This document shows positions 53,099 to 62,300 of a DNA stretch of 64,000 nt, piece after piece. The stretch is from the NCBI RefSeq assembly GCF_000737705.1, contig NZ_JPRH01000001.1, positions 806,001-870,000 on the forward strand, written 5' to 3'. The notes beneath the pieces were generated by a model that saw nothing but the letters and a program-made list of their open reading frames with translations, had not been told where the DNA came from and ran no database searches. The position numbers and the translations under genes are program-made. Position 1 is the first letter of the stretch. Each line of letters begins with the position of its first letter. This stretch comes from Chryseobacterium soli (GTDB lineage Bacteria; Bacteroidota; Bacteroidia; Flavobacteriales; Weeksellaceae).

Positions 53099-56011
53099 AT
53101 GAAGAAAGTTTTTATTTCTGTTTCGCTCTTTTGTATGCTGAGCGTAATGGCTCAGAAATTTGACACACAAAAGCTGACGGATACTCAGGGATACACCTAT
53201 GAAACGGTGAAAAATGACCAGTCTGGAGTACGGGTGTATACCTTGAAGAATGGATTAAAAGTATACCTGGCTAAAAATGATGATGCCCCAAGAATACAGA
53301 CCTATATCCCTGTAAGAACTGGTTCAAATAATGATCCAAGCGAAAATACCGGATTGGCTCACTACCTGGAGCATATGGTTTTCAAAGGAACATCACACTT
53401 GGGAACTCAGGATTGGGCAAAAGAAAAAGTGCTTCTTCAGCAGATCTCAGATCTTTATGAGCAACACAAAGCTGAAAAAGATCCGGCAAAAAAGAAAGAT
53501 CTTTATAAAAAGATAGACGAGGTTTCTCAGCAAGCATCTAAATATGCGATTGCCAATGAATATGACAAAGCGATTTCTTCATTGGGTGCTACAGGAACCA
53601 ATGCACACACCTGGTTAGACGAAACCGTGTATAAAAATAACATTCCGTCCAATGAACTTGAAAAATGGCTGAAAGTAGAAAAGGAGCGTTTTTCAGAATT
53701 GGTACTTCGTCTTTTCCATACTGAACTGGAAGCGGTATACGAAGAGTATAACAGAGCACAAGATAATGATGGCCGTCTTGTAAATTATGCAATGATGGAA
53801 GCTCTTTTCCCAAAACATCCAAACGGGCAGCAAACTACTATCGGTACTTCTGAGCATCTGAAAAGTCCTTCTATGGTAGCCATCCATAAATATTTTGACA
53901 CGTATTATGTACCTAATAATATGGCGGTTGTATTGGTAGGTGATCTGGATTTTGATAAAACCATTAAAATGGTAGATCAATATTTCGGAAGTTTCAAATA
54001 TAAAGAGCTTCCGATGAAAAAAATGGTGACAGAAGAACCGATGACAAAGGTGGTTACAAGAACGGTAAAAAGTCCTTCAACCCCAAGGTTAAGTTTAGCG
54101 TGGAGAACGGATTCTAACGGAACTCAGGAGGCAAGGTTAGCCGATGTGGTCGCTGAAATTCTAAGCAATAGCGGTGATGCGGGTTTAATTGACCTTAATA
54201 TCAATCAAAAACAAAAAGCATTAGGAGCAGGAGCTTACGAGTCGCCTTTCAAAATGTACGGTTCTTTTAACTTAACGATTACTCCAAAAGAAGGACAGAG
54301 CTTTGATGAAGCTAAAAGACTGTTGCTGGATCAGATAGATCTTGTGAAAAAAGGACAGTTCCCGGACTGGATGCTGAAAGCAATCGTTAATGACAAAAAG
54401 GTTCAGCGCATGAAAATGTGGGAAACAGCAGACGGGCTGGCTACTACGTTATATGGAACTTACATCAATGGATTAACGTGGGAGCAGGAACTGGACGAGA
54501 TCAATCAGTATGAAAAAATTAAAAAAGCAGATGTTGTACAATTTGCCAATGAGTTTTTCAAGGATAATTATGTTGCCGTTTATAAGGAAAAAGGAGTGAA
54601 TGACAAACTTGTTCGTGTAGAAAACCCGGGCATTACGCCTATCAAACTGAACAGAGAAGCACAGTCTCCTTTCCTTAAGGATATCTTAGCTACTAAAGCT
54701 TCTGAGATTAAGCCTGAATTTATCGATTATAAAGCAGCCATCGCTACTTCTCAGATCAAAGATAAGAAAGTAAGTTTTGTAGAGAACAAGTATAATGAGG
54801 TTGCTCAGGTGAATTATATTTTCCCTTTCGGAACAGACAATGATAAGGAATTATCTTTAGGGGTAACGGTTTTACAATATCTGGGAACAGACAAGTACAG
54901 TCCGGAACAGCTGAAAGAAGAGTTTTATAAGTTGGGAATTTCTAATAACTTCAGAGCATCAAATGATCAGACGGTAATTACATTAAGCGGGCTGGAAAGC
55001 AATATGCAGAAAGGAGTAGAGCTAATGAATCATTGGTTAAATAACGTAAAAGCCGATAAAGCCATTTATGATCAAACGGTAAAAACTATTCTGGAATCAA
55101 GAGAAGTGGCTAAAAAGGATAAAACCAGAATTATGGCGGCTCTGAGCAATTATGCGAAATATGGAAAAGATTCCAGAATGACGGATATCATTTCTAAAGA
55201 ACGTTTACAGAATATTAATGTTGCTGAACTGATGTCAAAAATTAAAACATTGAATCAATATCCTTACGAAGTTTTCTTGTACGGAAAAGATCAGAAGTCT
55301 CTGGAAAAAGCAGTTAAGCCATATATTGTGAATACAAGCCTGCAGGCTGCGAAAGCGAAGGTATATGCTGAACCAGCTACAGAAGGAAAGGTGTATTTCA
55401 CCAATTACGACATGGTGCAGATGGAAATGTCTAAAATCGCAAAAGGAAGTAACGTGAATTTAGGCAACTTTGGAAAAGCGAATGTTTTCAATGAATATTT
55501 TGGACGTGGATTATCTTCTATTGTATTCCAGGAGATCAGAGAAAGTAAGTCTCTGGCCTATTCTGCGTACGTGTCTTATGCCAACGCTACAGAAAAAGAC
55601 CACCCGAATTATGTGACCAACTACATCGGAACACAGTCTAATAAGCTGCCGTTAGCCGTTAATGCAATGAATGATCTGATGGCACAGCTGCCTCAGATTC
55701 CTGCGCAGTTTGAAAACTCTAAAGGTTCTGTGCTGAAGCAGATCGCCTCTAACAGGATCAACAGAACGAATATTTTCTACAGTCAGTTATCACTTAAAAA
55801 ACTGGGTGTTGATTATGATATCAGAAAAGATGTTTATTCAGAAATACAGGGGCTGACATTACCTCAGCTTACCGGTTTCTATGATACAGAAGTAAAACCA
55901 TTGAAATATAACACCGCCATCATCGGGAAAAGAGAAAACCTGAATATGGAATCTATTAACAAAATGGGTGAGTTCAAAGAAATATCGCTGGAAGAAATCT
56001 TCGGATACTAA
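53099..56011 (+). CDS. M16 family zinc metallopeptidase, periplasmic
   Basis: A signal peptide (MKKVFISVSLFCMLSVMAQ) precedes a two-domain M16 peptidase of 970 aa. The inverted zinc motif HxxEH is HYLEH (His88, Glu91, His92), with the third ligand expected in ELEAVYEEYN. The C-terminal half repeats the fold without the motif, as usual. It is transcribed opposite to both neighbouring pigment arms and has its own terminator, so it is probably not part of the pigment operon. It degrades peptides in the periplasm. Confidence 0.93.
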   Translation: MKKVFISVSLFCMLSVMAQKFDTQKLTDTQGYTYETVKNDQSGVRVYTLKNGLKVYLAKNDDAPRIQTYIPVRTGSNNDPSENTGLAHYLEHMVFKGTSHLGTQDWAKEKVLLQQISDLYEQHKAEKDPAKKKDLYKKIDEVSQQASKYAIANEYDKAISSLGATGTNAHTWLDETVYKNNIPSNELEKWLKVEKERFSELVLRLFHTELEAVYEEYNRAQDNDGRLVNYAMMEALFPKHPNGQQTTIGTSEHLKSPSMVAIHKYFDTYYVPNNMAVVLVGDLDFDKTIKMVDQYFGSFKYKELPMKKMVTEEPMTKVVTRTVKSPSTPRLSLAWRTDSNGTQEARLADVVAEILSNSGDAGLIDLNINQKQKALGAGAYESPFKMYGSFNLTITPKEGQSFDEAKRLLLDQIDLVKKGQFPDWMLKAIVNDKKVQRMKMWETADGLATTLYGTYINGLTWEQELDEINQYEKIKKADVVQFANEFFKDNYVAVYKEKGVNDKLVRVENPGITPIKLNREAQSPFLKDILATKASEIKPEFIDYKAAIATSQIKDKKVSFVENKYNEVAQVNYIFPFGTDNDKELSLGVTVLQYLGTDKYSPEQLKEEFYKLGISNNFRASNDQTVITLSGLESNMQKGVELMNHWLNNVKADKAIYDQTVKTILESREVAKKDKTRIMAALSNYAKYGKDSRMTDIISKERLQNINVAELMSKIKTLNQYPYEVFLYGKDQKSLEKAVKPYIVNTSLQAAKAKVYAEPATEGKVYFTNYDMVQMEMSKIAKGSNVNLGNFGKANVFNEYFGRGLSSIVFQEIRESKSLAYSAYVSYANATEKDHPNYVTNYIGTQSNKLPLAVNAMNDLMAQLPQIPAQFENSKGSVLKQIASNRINRTNIFYSQLSLKKLGVDYDIRKDVYSEIQGLTLPQLTGFYDTEVKPLKYNTAIIGKRENLNMESINKMGEFKEISLEEIFGY

Positions 56012-56034
56012 TTCCTTTGATTACTATTATAACG

Positions 56035-56069
56035 AAAGTGGGGCAGCAATGTCTCACTTTTTGTTTTTA
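56035..56069 (+). terminator. Probable terminator of the M16 gene
   Basis: AAAGTGGGGCA pairs with TGTCTCACTTT, with one mismatch, around GCAA, followed by TTGTTTTT. Confidence 0.7.
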
Positions 56070-56107
56070 TAAGTAATTTGATGATGTAGATTAAGGCCCC
56101 AGATGCT

Positions 56108-56300
56108 CTCGCAAATTGAAGGGATTATGCAGATTTTTTTAATATTGGCATTAGTATAATCTGCTCAATCAGCTTGATTAGCGAGAAATAAAAAATTACA
56201 ATTTTAAAGTATTCGAAAAACTTCTAGAATTTTACAAACTCCAATTTTGTAACTCTATCCTTTTCATAACATCTGTGCAAATTTGTGTAATCAGTGGTAA
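56108..56300. repeat. Dispersed intergenic inverted repeat (copy 2)
   Basis: It fills much of the 349-base gap after the M16 gene. CTCGC...AGATT (56108-56135) pairs imperfectly (20 of 28) with AATCTGC...GCGAG (56158-56185). AACATCTGTGCAAATTTGTG with TAATCAGTGG (56269-56298) matches the right half of the element at 20926-21000. Confidence 0.65.
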
Positions 56301-56310
56301 AAAGAAAACA

Positions 56311-56340
56311 AAAAAAGCTGCACGAAACCGCACAGCCTTT
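56311..56340 (-). terminator. Terminator of the DarA/DarB/MMPL operon
   Basis: On the minus strand GGCTGTGCG, loop GTTT and CGTGCAGC form an imperfect hairpin followed by TTTTTTTG. It ends the minus-strand group 20 bases after the last dehydratase stop. Confidence 0.7.
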
Positions 56341-56360
56341 GATATTTCAATTGAATTTTT

Positions 56361-56804
56361 CTACGACTTTACTTCCTGAATAAACAGATTGATTTCAGCA
56401 CGGATCAGTAATTCATCCTTATTAAAGGTTTCACAATAGATATTGCATATATTTTCATACATAGAGATCAGTGATGCCTTTGAAATGATGGTGTCACCTA
56501 CTTTCGGTAAAGAAAAAACCTCAATCTTTTTGATATTGGTAATAAAGCCGATCACTTTGGTATCTGCTTCAGGATTCTCAAAGAAACTTTGTCCCAGAAT
56601 AGAAGAGCAGGTTTGGGCAAGGTTTTCAATTAAACCGGCCTCCACAAACTCATTATTATGAACAAAGATATTGTCTTCAAGTATAGTAAAGGAAGTCACA
56701 ACTTTTTCTTTGGTCAATTCCAGAATATAATCAGCCATCAGCATAGGATTGCGATGGGGTAAGAACTGATGGATATTGATGAGGTTGTTTTCCTTGGTTT
56801 CCAT
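56361..56804 (-). CDS. Hotdog-fold 3-hydroxyacyl-ACP dehydratase-like protein (ApeP-like)
   Basis: 147 aa, with the FabZ-type block FLPHRNPMLMADYI at the N-terminus and VEAGLIENLAQTCSSILG as the central helix with its catalytic-acid position. ApeP-like dehydratases are found in aryl polyene clusters. It is the last gene of the MMPL-DarA-DarB operon. Likely a polyene dehydratase, possibly acting as a heterodimer with the neighbouring hotdog protein. Confidence 0.83.
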   Translation of the reverse strand: METKENNLINIHQFLPHRNPMLMADYILELTKEKVVTSFTILEDNIFVHNNEFVEAGLIENLAQTCSSILGQSFFENPEADTKVIGFITNIKKIEVFSLPKVGDTIISKASLISMYENICNIYCETFNKDELLIRAEINLFIQEVKS

Positions 56805-56809
56805 GTTAT

Positions 56810-57241
56810 TTATTTTACAACAGTTTTCATTTCGGATCTTGCGATTACTTGATCATTCAGAGTGGTAACAGCATTGACAAGCGTTACTCCCATTACTTCA
56901 TTAAGAATGGTAACTTCGGTTTTCAAGTGATCTCCCACTTTCGGAAGCGCCTCGGCCTCAAAAGATTTGATTGCACCAATATATCCTGTCGGAGCTTCTT
57001 TTCCTAACAGGTAATATTTGTAGCCAGTATGGAGTGCTACACTCTGTGCCTGATGCTCAATAAGGCCTGATGCCTGAAAAGTGCCGTCCAGAATAAAGAT
57101 ATTGTCTCCCTTTATCTCAAATCCTGAAACCAGATGGCTCTCGGAATAGTCTGAAATCTCGTGTACCATGACAAAAGGAAACCTTTGTGGAATAAGGCTT
57201 TCCACAAATTTCTGGTCAGAGGTTGGCAGTCTGTTCTCCAT
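56810..57241 (-). CDS. Hotdog-fold dehydratase-like protein, partner of the ApeP-like protein
   Basis: 143 aa from MENRLPTSDQ. The block LIPQRFPFVMVHEI and the helix SGLIEHQAQSVALHTG parallel the next gene's protein, so the two are related and encoded in tandem, 5 bases apart. The first base of its start codon coincides with the last base of the DarB stop. Heterodimeric dehydratases of this kind exist in aryl polyene systems; whether this one is active cannot be read from the sequence. Confidence 0.8.
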   Translation of the reverse strand: MENRLPTSDQKFVESLIPQRFPFVMVHEISDYSESHLVSGFEIKGDNIFILDGTFQASGLIEHQAQSVALHTGYKYYLLGKEAPTGYIGAIKSFEAEALPKVGDHLKTEVTILNEVMGVTLVNAVTTLNDQVIARSEMKTVVK

Positions 57242-58380
57242 TAGCAAACTGTTAGTAAGGCACAAGAATAAGCAAATCTTCCACTTTCAGGAACACAAAG
57301 AAGGATTTTTTCTCCTTTTTTCAGCTTACCTGAATTCATTAACTCCTCAAGAGCGATAAAAATAGATCCAGCACCAACGTTTCCTACTTCAGAAAGGTTA
57401 TAGAACCACTTTTCCCAAGGGAAATCTAATCCTACCTTAGCGAATTCATCTTTTAACCCTTCTTTAAAGTAACCTGAAGAAATGTGGGCTAAAACATGAT
57501 CGACAGATTCCGGATCAAGATTGTGTTTGTCAAAAGAAGACCTTAAACTTTCGGCTCCTTTCACCAAAATATATTTATCTAAAATTTTCGTGTCCTGTTT
57601 TAATGCAAAAATAGACTGCTTCAGCCACTCGTCAGAAGGATAGTCAGCCCATGATTGTAAGCTTCCGTCTTCCTGTTTTTCGCATCCTGCATACATGCAT
57701 GCTTCGATTTCGTGAGCATACGAATAGAAATCAATAAAGTCTATTTTTAAAGAAATGCTATTTTCTCTGGGTTTATTTTCCAGTAAGAAAGCCCCTGCTC
57801 CATCAGAAAGCATCCATCTCAGGAACTCTCTTTTGAAAGCAACGATTGGTCTTTCTTCCAACTGCTTTAAATTTTCTGCTTCATGATTGAATTTATCAGC
57901 AGTCATCCAGGAAGACATTCTTTCTGAACCTGCACATACTGCCGCTTCATGTACTCCGGCTCTTACAGCAAGGAAACCGTAGTTCAGGGCATTCATCCCT
58001 GAGTTACAAAGACCTGTTGCTGTATTAATTTCTATAGATCTGCCAATGTTGAGCTCACCATGAACCATAGAAGAGTGTGACGGCTGAATCTGATCTGCAG
58101 AAGTAGTTCCACAAGACAGTAATTTCATATCACTTTTTGTGAAATTTTCGTCAAAAAGTCCCTCAATAGCTTTCGCTGTAAGTTGTGCATTGGAGTGGGT
58201 AGGTTTTCCCTGTTTGTCTAGAGCGTAATATCTCGTGGTGATTTTGTTGTTTCTTAAAATCAGAGATCTCGCTTTGGAAGGAACTCCGTTAATTAAACCA
58301 AGATAAGTCTCCATTTCATCATTAGATACCGGCTCATTGGGTAAGTATGTTGATGATTTTGTTATAAATACGTCGTACAT
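57241..58380 (-). CDS. darB: DarB, ketosynthase of dialkylresorcinol synthesis
   Basis: A KAS III-like condensing enzyme, 379 aa. The Cys-His-Asn triad is visible as Cys125 (TGLCNSG), His in DHVLAHISSG and Asn in SEVGNVGAG. DarB-type proteins condense a beta-ketoacyl and an enoyl thioester to a dialkylcyclohexanedione, which DarA aromatises to the dialkylresorcinol. DarA is encoded directly upstream, with only one base between the genes. The product is the alcohol half of flexirubin. Confidence 0.9.
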   Translation of the reverse strand: MYDVFITKSSTYLPNEPVSNDEMETYLGLINGVPSKARSLILRNNKITTRYYALDKQGKPTHSNAQLTAKAIEGLFDENFTKSDMKLLSCGTTSADQIQPSHSSMVHGELNIGRSIEINTATGLCNSGMNALNYGFLAVRAGVHEAAVCAGSERMSSWMTADKFNHEAENLKQLEERPIVAFKREFLRWMLSDGAGAFLLENKPRENSISLKIDFIDFYSYAHEIEACMYAGCEKQEDGSLQSWADYPSDEWLKQSIFALKQDTKILDKYILVKGAESLRSSFDKHNLDPESVDHVLAHISSGYFKEGLKDEFAKVGLDFPWEKWFYNLSEVGNVGAGSIFIALEELMNSGKLKKGEKILLCVPESGRFAYSCALLTVC

Positions 58381-58381
58381 T

Positions 58382-59296
58382 CTATTTTAAATTAATTCCT
58401 TGTAAATACTCTTTTTGTTTTTTTCTTTTAAACCAAAATATAGGGGTGGTAAGTAGGTGTAAAACTAAAACGATAGGTGATATAATCCATATCGCAGCCA
58501 TCAAATATACCTTAAAGAATTTTATCAGCAATGGGCGTTTCTCTTTTTTCTTGATAATGAGGTTGGACCAGACCGTGAAAATTTTGTTTCCTACTTTCTC
58601 TACTCTTACCAGGAACGGTCTTATTTCAATCGCTCCGTTTTTCACCAGTTCAGGCTGTAAACCAGATAGATCATTACCACTGAAATGCTTTTCAATAATG
58701 GTTCCGTATTTCCCTGCACCTGATATTTCTTCATCAGAAATTCCTGCTGCGGGAAGCATTCCTGATTTTTCTTTCTGCCCGGTAGTAAGCCAGCGTAAAA
58801 TAGTCAGAACACTGGTATAATTGTCATGTCTGTCTACTAAAGCGATATTTCCTACCAATGTTGCACCTAAATTCTTCAGATGTACCTTCAGCTTTTCCTG
58901 AGAAAGCATCCACATATTTCGTGTTCCGGAAATGGTCACTACTTGAGAACCCTTCAGAAGAGTTTCTGCATAGCTGCTTTTCAGAAATGAAATGATCGGG
59001 ATAGACGGCGTCAAATACCATACCTGATATCCAAACAGAATAAGATCATATTTCTTGTTCAGTACATCTGCTGCCGGAGGAAAAATCTCTTTGGGAATCT
59101 GCAGATAAGATTCAGGAAATGTATTAAAAAAAACATCACCTGGCCATGGAAAAGGAAAATCTTCCTTAAGCTTGATATTATAGTACGTGACATCGTATTC
59201 CTCCTTTTTGTTTTCAAAAGGTTGGGCGATATTTTTCACAATATCTTCCAGCTGTCCGGTTTGTGAGTAATAGATGACAAGGATATTTTTTTTCAT
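58382..59296 (-). CDS. darA: DarA, flavodoxin-like aromatase of dialkylresorcinol synthesis
   Basis: Flavodoxin-like N-terminus: ILVIYYSQTGQLEDIV, the FMN phosphate loop, followed by LFGYQVWYLTPSIPI and VTISGTRNMWM. A C-terminal hydrophobic helix (WIISPIVLVLHLLTTPIFWF) suggests membrane attachment. At 304 aa it matches DarA proteins of Bacteroidetes. It should oxidise the cyclohexanedione to the resorcinol. Starts 16 bases after the MMPL fusion gene. Confidence 0.88.
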   Translation of the reverse strand: MKKNILVIYYSQTGQLEDIVKNIAQPFENKKEEYDVTYYNIKLKEDFPFPWPGDVFFNTFPESYLQIPKEIFPPAADVLNKKYDLILFGYQVWYLTPSIPIISFLKSSYAETLLKGSQVVTISGTRNMWMLSQEKLKVHLKNLGATLVGNIALVDRHDNYTSVLTILRWLTTGQKEKSGMLPAAGISDEEISGAGKYGTIIEKHFSGNDLSGLQPELVKNGAIEIRPFLVRVEKVGNKIFTVWSNLIIKKKEKRPLLIKFFKVYLMAAIWIISPIVLVLHLLTTPIFWFKRKKQKEYLQGINLK

Positions 59297-59312
59297 TGAT
59301 TTTCTTTATCGG

Positions 59313-62300
59313 TTACAAAAATATGCTTTTCAGATTTATTGAGTGTTTTTTGAATATTTTTATTGCTTCTGATTGATGTTCTTTATAATATTCTTTGTTT
59401 TCAAAATTTACATTTTTAATATTCATGAAAATTACAGTATCCGGAAAGCTTAATAAAGCATTTATATCAAAATTTTCATCAGACACGAGTAGAACATCTA
59501 TCTTTTTGGTGATCTCCGAAACGTCCTGTATATAGTGTATCTTTCTCCTCCTGATCACATAACTTTGGATAGCAACTGCTCTTTTTTCCTCATTATGAAT
59601 GAAACTGAATATTTTTCTGCCTGCCTGGTAAAGACTAAGCAAAACATCCTTTTGTCCGAAATCATCAGCGATATGAAGGATTGATGCATCTTTCGGGATA
59701 TGTTTGTTCAATTCAAAATATACAGACTTATGTGCATTGAAGTCAGCTTTTACTTCATTCACCACCTCATTTTCTTTATAGAGAAAGCTTAACAATAATT
59801 TCTTCTTAAAATAATCTTCATTTTCGATCTCATTTCTTAAGGCTGCAAATTCATTTCTAAAGTAAGCATTGATCTTTTTCGTCCTTTCAGAATAATTGGT
59901 CCCAAACTGCATATCATCTTTACTGATTCTTTCGCCCACTTTTACGGTAATACTTCCATCATAAATAATGAAATCTCCTTTTGGCAGAACTTCAGAATTA
60001 CCATGAATATACAACGGTAAAATATCCAGACCAAACTGTTCCGCAAGATAGAAAGCTCCTTTGTGAAATCTCTTTACATCATTGGTGTAAGAACGTTCAG
60101 CTTCAGGAAAAACCACCAGCGAATATCCCTGTGCGATTTTTTCCTTTAAAGGGTCAATTCCGTTTTCAATACCCTGAGAAACCGGATAGAAGCCCAATGC
60201 TTTTACCAGTCTTCCAAAAACAGGAGAATCATAGACCCAGTCATTCACTAAGTATATAATTTTATGCGTAGCCATCGCAATGGCTAAGGTATCCAGAAAA
60301 GAAGTGTGATTGGCAATGATCACAGCTGGCTTACTGAAATCTTCTTTGGCATTTTTAATGACTCTTTTCTTTACAAATGGATTCGTAAAAAGGACAGAAG
60401 TTAAAAACCGTGCTAAAATTATTTTGATAAAGTCTAACGTTTTCCCTTTTGAATTTCTCACGAAGAAACTTCCGAACACCGAGAAAAACAATCCTCCCAG
60501 CCCGTAATATAAGAAGGAAAGAACCGAATGTAGGAAGAGTCTGAAAGTGATAGGAGAAAGTCCTTTCTTTGCTCTGTTGATGATTAAAAACCTAAACCAG
60601 AAAGGATATAATGTCGAGGTAATGATGATAACGGAAAACATTCCGATCAACGCAACCAGTGCCAGCGAATGTAATGCCGGGTGCTTAGCAAAAATTAAAG
60701 ATCCAATCGAAAGAATTGTTGTGAATACAGCCAGAATAATAGATGTTCTGTAAGTTGGAAGCTCATTTTTCCCAGTGGTATGCTCTTTTTGCATTGCCTG
60801 GGTAAGAAAAATACTGAAATCATCTCCTACCCCAAATACGAGTGTACACACCACCGTACTGAAAATATTAAGCTCTAAGCCTAAGAAATATAATATTCCT
60901 GCCGTTACTACCCCGGTTAACACAATAGGAAACATGGTGAGAAGCGTCAGTTCAAAATTCCTGAAGAATACAATAATGGTAAGAACGATAGCCAATAGTG
61001 AATAATTGATCAGGGTACTGAAATCTCTTTTCAGCAAGCCTAAAAAATTTTCATTCATCTGCTGACGGTCAATGGCCAAAGCATCGTGCTTCTTTTCCAC
61101 ATCTTTAATAAAAGCATCTCTTTTCTTTTCGTCCACCTTCACCACATTGGAAACCGTATAGAATCCTTTTTCACTGCTTAAAAATTCAGAAACCTGCAGG
61201 GCTTTTACCTTTTCGTAATCCTTTAAGCTTAAAATAAGGTAGTCTTTATTTAAATTTTCATTGAAATTTTCAAATGCAGAACGGTTGAAACCGAACTTAT
61301 TACCATTCGTAACCAGTTCGGATAAGGTCTGCTGTTTTTTGGCACGGTTCCAGAATTTTTGCCAGATTTCAATTCTCTTGTGCTGGTCTTTTTCAGATAA
61401 AACAACATTCCCCAGGGAATTATAGCTTAAAATTTTACCGTCTTTCTTCTCTTTTTCCAGGAAACTGCTCAGCTGAGAATTTCTGGTGAGGGCTTCTTCT
61501 TCAGAATTCCCGTAAGAAATCGTATAAATTGATTTTGAGGTGATGTCCGACAATTTTTCCAGTTTCGCCTCACTTATTTTTAAATCTTTAGGAATATAAT
61601 TCAGGTCTCCGATATCTTCATTAAAGCCCACATGTCTGAAACCGAACAGGCAGGCGATAATAACCACCGAACAGCCAATGATAAGAGGCTTGTTTTTTTC
61701 GTAAGGATAAGATCCGATGGCATCGATAAAATTGGTACTCAGCTTTCCTTCTTTCTTTTTCGGATGGTACAGCTGCGGTACGATGATCAACGCTGAAATG
61801 GAAGATAAAAATACAGTAATGGATGCAAACAGACCGAGATCTTTCAGTGCTTCTGAACGGACAAAAATCAGACATAGGAATGAAACTGCCGTAGTGGCAC
61901 TGCTCAGGATAATCGGCTGTGTGATTTCCTTGTAAAGCTCTTCAATATTATTGTTGTGCTTATAGTGGGTCAGAATGTGTAAGGCGTAGTCAATCGTTAT
62001 TCCAATCAGGATAGCTCCCACACTTAAAGAGATGGCCGAAATTTTATCTTTAATAAAATATAAGATCATTAAAGCCAGCAGCACCGAAAAAACGGTGGGC
62101 AGGAAAACAATGATAGGGGTAAACACATTTCTGAAATAATAAATCAACAGGATAAGAAGCACGGTCATGGAGATAATCACGGTATTCTGGATGTCCTTTT
62201 TGATCTGCTGTGCGTTGGCAACAGCAATCACCGGCGACCCGAAATAGCTCAATTCTGTTTTCCCTTTGAATTGTTTGTTGATATTTTCTTTTATCGTGTT

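Noticed and set aside
53099-56011. M16 peptidase as a pigment or peptide-maturation gene
   Set aside because: Own direction, own terminator and a common periplasmic family; position alone is not enough.
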